DNA from: Branchiostoma floridae
Taxonomy: Eukaryota; Chordata; Leptocardii; Amphioxiformes; Branchiostomatidae
Direction of reading: 5' to 3'
Length of the DNA: 64,000 nt
Assembly: GCF_000003815.2 (NCBI RefSeq)
Contig: NC_049983.1
Location: forward strand, 16,814,907 to 16,878,906
Of the stretch, positions 43,801 through 56,869 are shown one piece after another. The notes beneath the pieces were generated by a model that searched no databases, was not told the DNA's origin, and saw only the letters and a program-made list of their open reading frames with translations. Every line of letters begins with the position of its first letter. Position 1 is the first letter of the stretch. The position numbers and the translations under genes were made by a program.

Positions 43801-46800
43801 GGTTTGAATCCTCCAGTCAGCAAGGCAATGAATAACATTAAGTGGCATTACAGTACGATGATGCTTGTACCTGATCATGTTCATACATTCATCCAGGTTG
43901 GAGGTTGTCTCCATTAACCATCTGCAAAAAATAAAATAAACAGGAAAATGTCATTTTCTTACATAAAAGACACAACCAGCAGCTAAGGTTAGATATTTAA
44001 GGTAAGTATGATGTATATATAATTTATTTCATACTTTATATGCTCTGGGATACTGATTGAATAATGATGCTACGTGTAAACCTTGTAACAAGTTTATTGT
44101 ACATTGATCGATAAAAGAAGGGAATAAACAAACAGACGATTGAAGGAAGAAAGAAAGAAATGAACTGATACACAAACTAATGAACATACAATGTTTTATC
44201 CCTTACCCCTGTTTGTGTCTTTTTGTCAGAGCATCCTCGCTGACCTGTAATGTAGGCAACAGTCAATATTATAAACAGGAAATATGTCATGGTCCATGGA
44301 CAGTGTAGAAGTTGTGGTACTCTGATATGTACACAGTCTTTTGTTCTCACTTCCGCAGTGCACCTGTGTCTTTATTTTAGCATTTAATTTAATTCAATTC
44401 ACTGTCAGCCCAAAACTGAGTCAGGTTCATTGAATTTGTATAGTAGAGATGAGAGCTCAACTCTGTTCAGTCATTCATTGTTTCTCACTCACTACAGCAA
44501 CAACATTTGCGGTAATGATTCATTCATTCAACTGTTGAATATCTCATGTATGCCTCCAAATTTTTACAAAACATAGGTGTGGCTCTCCTCAAACAAGGAA
44601 CCTCCTGCTTTATGTCTCATCCGGGAGGAAGCCCCTAACAAAAGCTATGTACTCATTTCTACCAGAGTAGAGCAACAACCCTAAAGACAAGATCACTTTC
44701 CCAGTATCACATCTCTAGAAATAAAAGATGCCACACTTTTCATTTCAAATAAAGGATACTAGAACCAAACAAGTATAGTTTTGACAGCTGTGTGTGTGTA
44801 TGTGTGTGACTATTTAAGGTAACACAATTATCTCACTGTATAGAGTACAACATCAACACTGTTAACTGTTGACATCACAGAGTAACTCATCCATAACAGG
44901 AGAACTGTGAGTTCAGGTGCAAGGGTGACTCATCAGGTGAATGGGGGTTTAGCATGGTAAACTTTTTACTGGGAAGTGACGTGTATATAGTAAAGCGTAC
45001 ATGTAATGTTTGTCTTGTATCATGAAAACAAAGCTTAAACACAGGAGGTCATCCTCACCTCTGCGATGACTCCGATACAGCCGGCCACCACGGCTGCCTT
45101 CGCCTGGGCACCGCTCATTCCTCCTAACCCTGATGTCACAAACACCTGCAGACATACAAAGACATATTACATCCATCTCTTAGTATAGTTAGTGTATTCT
45201 TTTGAAAAAGTACATTCAATAGATGGTAAATAGAATGTTTTGCATTTACTAGTAAAAACGGATGAAGTTTCGGATAAACGTATGAATTATCAACATGAAA
45301 AGTGGCAACTCATCTGAGGTTTCCAGGGTACCTAAATTCTAATATTGTACATACTAGTATTATATTATGTTTCTACCTTTCCAGTCAGGTCGTTCAACCC
45401 CAGGTACTTGCGGCCAGCATTCATTACGGTGATCTGAAATATGCAAAAAGTCACTTACATATTTTAATAATTAAGTTGACAACATTAATACAAACATCAA
45501 CCAGCTACATAAATCTACTTGACTCTAATCACAGTGAAAGTTATGTCAATGTTAGTATAGAAAAACTTACTATAGAGAAATTCTCTGCAAGTATGACCAC
45601 CTACCAGAGAGCCACAGCATTACCAAGGTAGCCAATGCTGAAAGTTTTTTGAGGGACTTATTAATGAAATAAGATGATGAACATACTGTGGTTCCATGAA
45701 CGATTCCTTGTGGTCCGATGTAGCAGTAGCTTCCTGCAGTCATTTGGCCATACCTGGTCGTTAAAAGAATAGATAAAGCAATCAATGGCAAACAATAATA
45801 TACTTTTCACATACGTTAAGTTTTTGATGTCTAAGTACAGGATTCGGCACCCTACAGCACAACAATATATCTAGAGATTGTATTGGAACAACAATCAATA
45901 AAATGATTATAATATATAGGAAAGAACAACAAATTCCTACAAGGGAGTGAAATGTAAAATTTACCAGTATATCAAAAGAGTACATGTCATGTGATGTATG
46001 AAAAAGGTGCCAGTTATACATTTTCCCAAAAACGTGTGCGTGTGCCAGCTGACTATGGACTATTCCCCCCTGCTATATCAGCAAGGGGGTGTCGGCCTGT
46101 GAATACCACTAGAGGGCCCAAGTAGCCACATATCAAACTTAATACAAATCAATCTATAGGGTGACATAAACATGAACAATGCCTCCCATTGGACCAAAAC
46201 CCCCTTCCTGGATACAACAAAAGCTAGGCTACTCACATGGTGACTCCAAGTGCAAACATTTTCTCATACTCTTCCCTCGAGGAGTAGTTAGGAACAACCT
46301 ACAGTGGTAAGAAACAAACTATGTTTTTGTTTCTGCATTGAGAGGTTTCACAAGAATACCTTACATACCTAACCCAAACAATCAATGGATAAATATCAAA
46401 TGCATCTGCCAATGTTTTGGGCATTAGCAACATCAATGAATGCAGTCAAAGCAATCTCATAGTCATAGGCCAGCATTTTCAAAACTTATGACTAATACGA
46501 CTTAAGAAATGACAAGAGTCTAACATCTTTGATCCAAAAAACAATCATTTCACCTATACTTAAAACTAATTTTTGAAGACTTTTAAATTTCTATGACCCC
46601 TACTGACCATGCCATTGGTGATGACCACCCTGGGAGCTCCCCTGTGACTGGGGAAGAGTCCGGCGGGGTGGCCGGAGTACATGACCAGCGTCTGGTCCTC
46701 GGTCATCTCAGACAGGTACTGCATCGTCAGCAGGAACTAAAAAACATGTGGGTCAAACACTTTGTCAGTGTCCATGATTATGAAAATAACATATAGGCAC

Positions 46801-48656
46801 CCATACAACTTGATGGTAAAACAGAACGGGTTTTGCATTTGCAACATTAACCTGTAATGATAGCATTGGAGATAGGTATATGTACCAAAGGATTATGTAC
46901 ATGTACCATTCTATTAAAGTCTTGGCATTTGTAGGATTTATAAAATAAGTAAAATTACCAATCCCAGGGTCGCGAATGACATTACACTGCACTGTCCTTG
47001 GGACCTCGTTTAGAACATGATTCTGACATTTATGGTCCTTACCTGTGCCCAGTTCCCAAAGACTTGTCCGTTGCCACCATAGGTCACCAGTTCATGGGGG
47101 AACTGAGGAAAGGTGCAAAACAAAAGTCAAGTCTCCTTCTGAAAAAATCATGTACATGTACAATGTATCATGAAATTTACCTAAAAGATAAAAATTAATT
47201 AATGAAAATTTTCCCACCTGTGCGACCCTGTGGTCCAGGTTGTTCATGATCATGTGCATGATGGCAGCAGCCTGGCGGGTACGGGCCGGGTACTCATCAA
47301 TGGGGTAGGCTCTGGGGAAGGGAATTTATTCATGGTGACTTTCAACTAAAACCTGCATATCGGCCAGGCATGAGTGGATCAAACATTTACAGGCGGGTGT
47401 TAAAACACAGCTTGTGCCTACTGTACAAAACTCATGCTATTTGACTGAAGGCAGTTATGCAAAACAAACCACTTGTTTACATACTTCTTTAGAAATAAAT
47501 GTAATACTAATAGCCTGGAATTCAGCCTTGTTAGCTTTGGTCCACTCCCAGCTCGCTACTTCGCCAACAAGACTGGGTGGGGTAGCAATCTTCGGGAGCC
47601 AATTCCAGGCTATGAATGTAGGGAAGGAGGCTAAAAAAATGATACAGAGGTAGATAGAAGATATGACAAATAGCAATTACAAATAGCAAGGGATATGATT
47701 TTGGAAACGAGCAAGGATTCAGGTAGAATCCACTGCCTTTCATCAGTGAACTAAAAAGGCATATCTTATTGCCTGGATGTCTGACCTAGGTTGACGTATA
47801 CAGAGGCAGAGTCTCAAAATATAGCAATGATATAACTTTTCTTTATTAGTCACCTCATCTCACACTCAGGCCTGAAGCGGTACATGTAGATGTGTCCGTA
47901 GTCTCGCAGCTCCTGAGCAAACTCTGGAGCGAGGACCCCATGCAGCTCAGGCGGGAAGTACCGCAGAGCATTCTGCAGGGCCAACTGCAGGAGAAAAGAA
48001 AGGAAAAAGCATAATTTCATTGTCATAACACATGTAGATCTAACATCATCACATCTTGATATTCTACCGGTAATTTTTGACTCCAAAAAACTTTTTCAAA
48101 TGCTTATGTAGCTATGTGTTGTAATCCTAAATTTTTGTTCACTTCTTTGTTATTTCATTTGCACTGAACATGAGCAAATCATCAAAAGTTGTTATTGAAA
48201 TTAACACAGCAGGTGCCATGCCCTTGGACACACCCCCAGGGCCAACCAATCACGTGTCTCCATTTGGTTTGATTGATGTTTCCCGCCCAATGTGGACGCA
48301 CCCCCTCCCCACCTACATTCTTAAAAAAGCGATTTAGATTCATCAACGCAAATAGTTCGGCAAATAAAGTAAAGGAAAGCTTCATAATTAGAACTTGATG
48401 TTATAGCTGCAGTCTTAGAAACGTTATGGTCGTTAAATTACTGTCTCGCAGACGACAAATTTTTGCCGACTGGCAAAAATTTGTCGTCTGCGAGACAGTA
48501 AGTGCGAATTTTCCACACTTAGTTACTTACCCTCTCTTCTTCAGGGGTCAAATGAGGTGTTCGGACGGGTGCGTGGGGCACGGAGTCGTCACGGTCCCTC
48601 TGCGGAGGTAGCGGGTCCAGGGGAAGCCCGGAACAGACATCCTTTAGCGAAGACAT
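37817..48656 (-). CDS. UROC1: Urocanate hydratase (urocanase)
   Basis: Complete: 24 exons, 677 residues (human 676). Exons on the minus strand: 48656-48531, 47984-47854, 47311-47218, 47102-47043, 46736-46608, 46298-46237, 45753-45687, 45433-45377, 45145-45059, 44244-44207, 43921-43871, 43602-43540, 42984-42876, 42470-42400, 41745-41648, 41425-41350, 41081-40960, 40550-40480, 39950-39802, 39460-39411, 39123-39042, 38733-38685, 38396-38346, 37957-37817. Every junction keeps frame. Hallmarks are YGGNGQVFGNWAQ, the NAD-site TSGLGGMSGAQAKAA (about 246-260), LGSDQTSCHNPYGGGYYPVQ, WDYGNAFLLE, the active-site segment FRWVCTSGNPNDLA (Cys454) and SRDHHDVSGTD. It converts urocanate to imidazolone propionate with tightly bound NAD, the second step of histidine breakdown, in the cytosol. 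The protein has NGGGCGW where human has Val in place of Cys. Confidence 0.97.
41853..42267 (-). mobile_element. tRNA-derived SINE with (ATGAA)n tail
   Basis: On the minus strand it starts GGGACCGCGTGGCACGATCG, with an A-box-like part followed by GTTGGTCTCAGGCCCGAGAG and a B box GGTTCAAATCC, i.e. a tRNA head. A central domain with CTTGGGAAAGGCACTTTACA and CGACTTTCCTCACC follows, resembling the conserved core of deuterostome SINEs. The tail is ATGAAATGAAATG. It is near full length and lies in UROC1 intron 14. Confidence 0.8.
44570..44720 (-). mobile_element. Possible degraded SINE fragment
   Basis: Plus-strand pieces GTACTCATTT(A/C)(T/C)ACC and ATCACTTTCCCAGTATCAC resemble the central part of the SINE at 41853-42267. 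Weak match. Confidence 0.3.
47511..47612. mobile_element. 102-bp MITE with TAGCCTGGAATT ends
   Basis: It begins TAGCCTGGAATT and ends AATTCCAGGCTA, a perfect 12-bp inverted terminus. Internally it has CAGCCTTGTTAGCTTTGGTC and CGCCAACAAGACTGGGT, shared with the 9688-10076 element. It lies in UROC1 intron 2. Confidence 0.75.
48438..48501. repeat. Perfect 30-bp inverted repeat with 4-nt loop
   Basis: The arms are TTACTGTCTCGCAGACGACA plus AATTTTTGCC and its exact complement, separated by GACT. It lies in UROC1 intron 1, about 30 nt inside the 5' splice site. The predicted RNA stem is very stable. Origin unknown. Confidence 0.95.
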
Positions 48657-50789
48657 CGTGGAAAAGTTGTGAAGAGTTGTCGTTTGTTGTGTAAGTCGAC
48701 TTTCACGAGTCCTGGTGTGGAGGTCAGAGGGTAACAGTCGCAAAACGGTAAGTGCGTCAACGCGGTGTCGTAAAACAAGAAATGTCATTGTAAAAGATAA
48801 AAGGTCGGACGAAGCGTCAATTCAAGTAGCTACAAATAGATGTTAAAATGCTAGACATAAAATAAGCCATATTTTCGTGAATCAAGAAAGAGGCTGAATT
48901 CAAAGTCAAAGTTGCAGTTTGATTTTGGTTCGCTGGGAGCGCTGCTGATTAGTGACATTCACATCTGTTGCGCTAATCGTCAAGCAGATGTTGGGGTAAA
49001 AGAGTTTCACGTTTTCAGACCCTCCAGCTTTTCAACACACACAACTGCACTGTACTATTGACAGGAGCATCCTGTCAGCAGTGTGAAGCTTCCTGTTGCT
49101 TTACAATATAGGATGATATTGTCAATAGTGCGAATGTATCTACTATTGATAGATAGGAATTATTAGGATGATCCTCGGGTCAATAACCTCGAGCTCATGA
49201 TCGCAACTGAAGGAATCGGTCTGTAGACACACTCGCAGACATTTCGATGTTGCGCCATGTAGAAAAGAAGACCCTCCGCCCATTTAGCTCTATACGAAAG
49301 ATTAGTTGCAGTTGTCAACTTCTCTCGAAATGACGTCACACTTTTGTTGTGGGAAAATCGTCCATCAACAGGGACTAAAAAGGCGGGATATTTGCACAGG
49401 CTTGTCAGGTCGCTAAAGGTGAACTCTAGAGTTCGCCTGAGCGAGTCCCGGCTATGCTAACAGTTGTCTCCCTCCTCGAGAGCAAATGTCAGAGAGTGAC
49501 AAGAAAGGGTACAGAAGATCAACGAAGCTTTAAGAAAGAATTTCAAGTAGCGCATCTGCGTCAAAAGGAAGGCAAACTAGACAAAAGTTGTTTTTCCGGA
49601 GTGACAGCGGCGAAGCGTAAACTGGACACGCTCAATTCGGGCTATTCTTGCCGTGAAGATAGCGTTTAAATCTTCGGTGTGTTAACGTTGGGGGACACGG
49701 GAACTAGATTTTGACACACGGTCAATGAGTGGTCAGTCTTAAAAACCGCGCCTCACATTGAATGAAGCCAATGGTGGTGGAGCGAGTTTGGGCCTGGTAA
49801 TCATGCTATACTATTGCAAGCTAGCTCTCTGGTATCTTTTATAGAAAAATATTATGCCTTTTCTGAGATAATAGATGAAAATATTATTACTTTTTCGCTT
49901 GCAAAAGTAATTCAGAGCACATCACGCCACAAAGAAATAACACACGTGTGTGGTTTTCAATCGTACAATTGTCCAGATGTGTCACTGAGTAAATTCGCAA
50001 GCTCTCAGACCTTGTCTGAAGACCGTTTATAGTCTAGTCCCAACCAGACTTCCCTTCGGGCAAAATAAATATTAGAAATTAATCAAAATACTCCGGTGAC
50101 GTCTACACACACAGAGCCCAACAGTCAGAAAACAGCGCTAATCTGAAGAAAAAACACCGACCATCAAATGAGAAGTCATGAAATAGTCCGACTGGCGTAA
50201 GATAAACGAGCCAACCTACCGACCGGTCAACCTAAAACTGATGAGCCGTTCGGGTACGTGGCTGGTGTCTAAATCTCTATGATGATGATGATGGCTGCTT
50301 AATCTCTATAAAGCAGATGTAAAGATCCAACTCATTCTCAGTATATTACACGTGTTTTTGTAGCCTTAAGTATTCTTTTTTTCGTGAGTATTTTCTACAA
50401 AAGCAGGCGACTCGTTGAAAAAAGTGCACTACACAAAGATGTACTAGATTTTGCAAAACCATATCAGGCATATGCGTAAAACATGGAAGCGGCTCCTTAC
50501 ATCTGCTTGGAGATGACGCAGTGCCCTAGCATGCGACGATTGTGGCAGCAGCGACCAATGAGCGGTTGCGGACTACAGTATTCCTCCAGTGGTTTGGGTA
50601 TTGCGTTTCGCCACGGTAAACACTGAGCCGGCCGGGCTAGTTTCGGCGTGACAGACATATTTACAGTCATCTCTGGGGCAGGCCACGCGACACGGAGAGA
50701 GCAGGCTCGCCACCGTACAACACGCGTTTGGGAAAGGAACTCGACGTCAAGCCGCCCCGGCGCTCCAGCTGGTGTCAACTCCAAACAAC
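48657..50789. other. Divergent spacer between UROC1 and the laminin gene
   Basis: No supported gene. It contains a 22-bp near-palindrome (AGGTGAACTCTAGAGTTCGC, starting 49417), a small ATG trinucleotide run near 50280 and GC-rich sequence before the laminin start. It presumably carries both promoters. Confidence 0.5.
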
Positions 50790-52269
50790 ATGGGCACACA
50801 TCACCTCTTGTTGGCTTTACAAGTGCTGGCCCTTACCGCAGCGGCTCAAGGTATGTGGGATAAAATATTTCCCTGTCGTCTGCCTTCGTCAAAAATCGGG
50901 TTCGAAAGGCTACGTAAACATGCTGAGGAAAATATAGTACCCGTAGAGAATTATCGGGAGTGTGTATTAAAGAGGGTTGCTACTGCGATTTGTGAGTTAT
51001 TAGCGTTGTACGGGTGCCGCATGTAGAGAGACATAGGATACGGGGATGCGCAACTACTGTGTACGTGAAAGAAGCTCGAGTATTCGTTGGTGTTCGCCAA
51101 GTCGTCATGTGTGTCTTGTTAGGGCACCCGTGGACACAACGCCAAACGCTTTTGAACAGCCCGTGTCAGAATTTCAAAAACACAGTCATGCCAGGCATTT
51201 GGGAGTGTTGAATCACTGTACAGAAGGCTTGAAGAGTTGGAATAATGTGTACAAAAAAGCCATTCAGTGCGATACGTCAAATGTTCGTGTGTGAAATGGA
51301 CAGTTTGCAAACGAAACGCACTGCGAGGACAAATAGAGCTTGGACGACACAGCCAGCACGTGCGTAACGACTATCGGCCAGGGACAGTCACGTACGTCGT
51401 TATTCCGTCACACGATTTATATAGATCGTATAGACTTAGGTAGGTAGGTAGAACCAACCTGTGACCAGTGACAAGGCTCTAATATAGGACTCATACAGCC
51501 TTTTCCGTCACAGTGTAACAAGGCAGCTGACTTTTGTCTTACACATATATTCACAACTCGTTCTAATGATGCCTTTGCAGTTTGCAATCGTATGACGATG
51601 TGACCGGGCCCTAACTAGTCGATCAAAGGACCGTTTTTTTATATGATAAAAAATACATTCTGAAAAAAAAACTATCATTTTTACACTAGATAGATAGTCT
51701 GTTAACATACTGCATAAAACCTTAGGTGACATATGTTTTTTGATATTGTCTCTAATGTAGCCTATCGCAGCCGCTGTGACAGGCATTCGTGTCATCCGCC
51801 GCCCGGGAACTTGGCAATCGGCCGCCTGCTCCGGACCTCGACCACGTGCGGGGAGAACGGCGGAGAGCACTTCTGCTCCATCTCCTCCTCCTCCTCCTGC
51901 TCCAAGGTGAAGTGCTACAAGTGTCACTCCGGGAGGAAGAACCGCGCGCACCCCCCGTGGCACATGACCGACACCGGGGCCGGGCACCGCGGCACCTGGT
52001 GGCAGTCCAAGAACAACGGCGGCGCAGAGACCATCCAGCTCGACTTGGAGAGTCGCTTCTACTTCACGCATCTCGTCATGGTGTTCCGAACTCCCCGCCC
52101 GGCCGCCATGGTGCTGGAGAGGTCGTCCGACTACGGGAAGACCTGGAGAACGTACAGCTACTTCGCGCGCAACTGCACGGAGACCTTCGGGCTGAGGGAG
52201 GGGGTCAACCCCGAGGGGAGCCTGTGTACGTCTCGGTACTCCGCCCCGGACCCGTGTACGAGAGGAGAG
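50790..52269 (+). CDS. Laminin beta-like subunit, first two coding exons (partial)
   Basis: Exon 1 (50790-50850) encodes a signal peptide (MGTHHLLLALQVLALTAAAQ). Exon 2 (51761-52269, phase 1 in, phase 0 out) encodes about 170 residues of the laminin N-terminal (LN, domain VI) fold. It shows C-x4-SCHPPPGNLAIGR, TSTTCG, CYKCHS, the LN hallmark TWWQSKNN, TIQLDLESRFYFTHLVM, FRTPRPAAMVLERSSDYGKT and a CTSRYS segment ending in RGE. The order and spacing fit beta chains better than alpha, gamma or netrin. LN domains drive polymerisation of basement-membrane laminin. The next expected exon (rest of LN and first LE repeats) was not found in the following 11.7 kb, so the gene probably continues past the window or through the gap. 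Exon 2 is markedly GC rich. Confidence 0.85.
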
Positions 52270-55200
52270 GTGGGTAAAACACTGTTTTGTCGTTTAACAC
52301 TCAAATAAAGTCAGTAGAAGCACTCTTGTTTTTAGCACTACCATGACCAGTTTAACTTTTGCGATGGTCAAGGTAGACCTTTTGAAATGAATGGTCAGTA
52401 GGTCTGAGACTCACGCCCGTTTGAATCAGCAAGTGGTCGAAGAATCGGCTTGATTCTTTTGGGGAGTTTTCACTGCGACGAGTCAACTATATATGACTAA
52501 TTCCTTCCGCTTGTGGATAGTAATACTAGCTATAGTATACCTGTAATTGGCTTTGGGTGCGCTTTTGTCGGGTCGCGTCTTTCCAGCCACGCTTGCGTTG
52601 CAAAGCGTTCGGGCTCTGACTCCCATTTGTTACAGACCCCCTTAGCTGAAATTGAATTGGTGAGATTCCGCGCGAGTCGGTAGTACATGGAATCCGCGGA
52701 ACCAAACGTCGTGCTAGGAATACCTATAAGGAATACCACTAAAGTGACAGGAATTCTTCGCACGGTTCTCATGGCTGGATTCCTCCGTTAGCTCTCTGTC
52801 TTTTTGGAAGTCTATTTCTTTTTCCTTTTTCAAAACTGTTTCAGAAAAGTGAAGCACGAGAACAGGTGTTGTTATTACGTAGACAGTGATCTAATGTTTT
52901 GTTTTATTATTTACGTTCTAAAATCAGTTGTTTTTTGTTTGCCTTAAAACGGAGTGACTCACCCCCCAAGAGAACTCATTTCTTGTCAACTTCCAGGGAC
53001 TGTAAGTGAACTACGAAAGTTAGACGCTAAATAGCACGGTCGGCTTCACTGCTCTGGCTCGAGGCGCTAACTGTACGTTTACGTCAACTCACCCCTAACA
53101 CCGGGGAGCACAGTATTTCCTTTCTGTCATTGCTGGGCTTGCCCTGGGTAACAAAGTCTATAAATAACTTTATCTGACATTGCGTTTGTTAAGTTATTAC
53201 TGAAAGGTTCCCCCTTGTTCTCGTCTAACATCAACACTCAAATTCTTGTCATATCTCAGCTATACCTACTTGAAACCAAATGCTTCCACAACTGATTCAT
53301 ATTGCATTTCTACAGATATCCTTTACCAGCATTTTCACTATCATGACCAATGCCGGCTGTTTTTTTTTTCTCTTGCCGTAATTCAATTGTCCGACACTAT
53401 TGCTGTACATCAGCATTCCCGTTTACATGTTGTCTGTTATATGTAATAAAAAGGCCTATCAAAGCTCTGAATCAAAGTTGAACTGTAATTTCCAACACAA
53501 ATATTGAGCTTATCCAAATTTTAGACTGTCCGACTCCAGTCGTCTTTGTCAAGGTATAAGCAATTCACTGCTTCTGTGGCGTCACGTTATACTGCGATAT
53601 AACAAGTGACTCTGTGGACAGTGGATCATAACTTGCAAAACGTCTATGGCACCCCCGTCTCTGCTAAGGGATCTTCTAAAGCCCTGATGATGTAGACGGT
53701 TTCTATCAAAGCTATTTACTTTAAGGCGTATATATTTGTCAATAGTAAAAATCTTCATCACAAAACAACTCCACCATACTACACACAAAACATACACTCG
53801 AATTCTAATAGCCGTATGTGTAAGATCCAGATGTTGGGAGTCACTGCCGAAAAAATGTCCGGTTTCTTCGAGGAAAGAGTAGTTACAGAATAGAATGTTT
53901 CACAATCTTCCCTACCAACACCGTGTCTTTTGAATCTGTGACATACGTCCACAAACTAGGATAAATCCCCGCGCCTGACCTGAATTCTCTCATGTTGTTC
54001 CTGAGGATGTGAAACGTGTGGAAGTTTATTTTCGTTTGTCTGAGGTCTGTCGGCACGGTTCTTACACAGGTGTGGAGGACTCACCACTGCCTGAAGCCTG
54101 TCCGACATGCGGGCAGGGGGAGTGTGCACGATGTGAGCTTCACGATATCTTTATAGAGAGAGCTCCCAATATTCTGAAAGCAAATTCATAGTAGTTTCAC
54201 GAACTTCTACTAACCGAGCCAGTATTTGTCATTTTACAATTTAGTATTTATGAGTACATATTTGCAGAAGAACTCGTGTCCGGCGTCATTTGACACAAAC
54301 TCTCAATCTCCAAGCAGATATTGGGTGGACAAATAATTATGTTTAAACATTACTTCTCTTTTCTGGTCAGACGTTTCAGATATCATCCACTGCACAAGCT
54401 GTCAGTGTCACTGAATAAAGATGGAAGTCGCTATAGCTACATGAAACGTCTGACCGTTTCCAAAACCATATCCAGTACTAGGAACTGCTTAACCCCCTGC
54501 ATGTTTCATTCAGTGCACGGCTTCTTTTTCCTGTGGCATAAGATAAAGGTTATTCCGTCAGGGAGCAAGATTTATGTGTCCCCTCTTGAGGGTGGGAGGG
54601 CCATCTTGTCCTTCAAACTCTCCCAGCACGTCGTAAGCATCCCCGGAACGTCGAGTGGTCCAGAATGTCCGGCCGGCATGTCACTGACCACCGCGCACGT
54701 CCATCATGCAGCCGGACACCGCTGGCCGAAAATAGATCCTCCTGAGTATTTCTGAACAGTTGGGAATGAATATGGGTGACCTTCGCATTATGTAACGGTT
54801 ATGAATATTTTTCGGAGGCGATTAAATCACTCTCGTATCCAACGTCCTTTGACAGAAACACACATTTAACGTTACTCTCGTACCTAGCATTGCTTGATAT
54901 TGACACAAACGCCTGTATCCGTCAATTTTAGATGAATAATAAAAGAATAAATGCTACAATATCTTCCTAAAAGATTTTGAAGATAAGAGACTTCTTTGCG
55001 TATCTATAGTCATAATAAGTAATGTCTGCACCAACCCATTGATCAACTATAGAGATTTCATATTTATGACTTTTGCAAGTTATCTAGAGTGAGCTGATCG
55101 TGGAAATTATGTGATGATCATATATAGTAGTGGTATTGGTATAGTATGGCTATTGCAGTCTATGACTCAATACATTAGTAAACGTTGACATAAGTGTATC

Positions 55201-56869
55201 AAACGATAGCCAAACAAGTGGTCGTCTCAACAGATGTGTGCACCTGTCTGTCTTACACACAGGGTTCGCACGAGTGAGCGTTAACATGTAGCGTTGCATT
55301 GGTCTCAGGACAAGGTGCACGTTACTGCAAATTCGATTATGATCGCGACACTCTCTAGATTTCCCGACCGGTAAAAAGCAAGAGTTAAAAGTATTTCAGA
55401 GTTTGCGGTTGGAACAATGGTAGCAACACAATGGGAAAAGAACATGTATCTGTGGTGCAACTAGACTCTAGTCTCAGTACTTCGTTATATTTTGTTTATC
55501 CTACAACGTAATGAGCTTTTTTCGTTGTTATTTGCTTTTTTGTTTGTTCAGTGTTTACAAGTAACTTAGCAAAGTAGAGCAAGTTAATATGCATAAAATG
55601 TCTTCAATTGGACAAAATAACTAGAAACCCCCGCCCCCTTCAATAGTGACCTTGGTAAGTGCCCCACAAGACTAGATTATCTTTACGGAGATTGACCTAC
55701 TTCCTGTTAAAATAAAAATTAATGCCTTAGATTGTCACGTCCAGACCATTCGCATGTTTTGCGAGGTATAAAGATGACATATTTCCTTTACTTCTGTTGA
55801 GCGACCATTCAGTAAAGGAAGTTGCAAATATTTTGTAAATTTCCCGAATGCAAGTATTTACATAACGTATTTGAAAGCACTGGCTTTTATTATATGAACT
55901 TTGTCCGTGAGACATTCGATACAAATGTGTGGGTAATCTCAGTATGGCTCACCAAACAGAACAAGATTTACAGCATAACCATTCCTGGCTTCTGGTTTAC
56001 AATTTGATACATCCGCTCGCAAAGATTGCAAAAGAATTTTAAACGCTTGTAGCATCCACGCCTTTCCCTTTCAACACATATTTAGTTCTTGCCGCGAATT
56101 CCAAGAAATTCCAGGCGTCATACAATACATCCTGTCTTTTAAAGCTTAACGACTGTCTTCCCCACAACTCCTGTCGACTAGCTTCTGTTTCCCGCTAATT
56201 TATGACAGTCCGCCATACTCCGAGCAGGCCCATGTACACTTCGCTGACCTAGAGGTCAGAGAGTTGCAGTTCTGGCCAAACAAGCCACCGCGGATGTTTT
56301 CCGTGAGAGGCATTTCGAGCATGTGCGCACAAATCTTTTGAGCCAAAGGTTCGAAGCCCATAAAGCCAGACCATTTAAAACAGACTTATAAATACATTTA
56401 AGCCACTACTTGTCGTGTACATGGATATCTATAGGGGACAGGCAAGAAACCGGTAGAGATCGTGATCGGAGTGCGATCAGAGTCTCTGAGATGCTAGGGA
56501 AATGTTAGGTTTGTCTCCAATTTAAAAATATCAAATTTCAGGTCAATTTATTGATCTAAACTGACATGAATCAAAGTTGAAAAGTTCCGAAACTTTAAAT
56601 TTACTGATTCTGCAAGATCGAAATCTCTACCCTGACCTACATTTGTATATAAAATTTGTATTAGCCATTAAATGCGCGCGTTCTACACACTCCCAATAAC
56701 GGCGGCGAAATGAAAGAATTATAAACAAAATACTGACTTTATTTATTTACTGCGAATTCATATTGTGGTATCCTTAACCATTGTGTTCCTAGCGTGAAAG
56801 GTAAAAAATCACACACGAAAGTCGTGATGGCGCGGCAGGTTGTATATATATGTTTAGATGGTCCCAGTG

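Noticed and set aside
51508-52071. 187-residue minus-strand frame opposite the laminin exon
   Set aside because: Antisense shadow of a GC-rich coding exon. The plus strand has a full laminin N-terminal domain with splice sites.
51789-52277. Arg/Leu-rich plus-strand frame overlapping the laminin exon
   Set aside because: Alternative-frame shadow of the laminin LN exon. The composition is typical of a frame-shifted GC-rich sequence.
54009-54755. Possible exons in two open frames after 54 kb
   Set aside because: An acceptor-like sequence exists at 54069, but no domain, partner exon or laminin resemblance was found.
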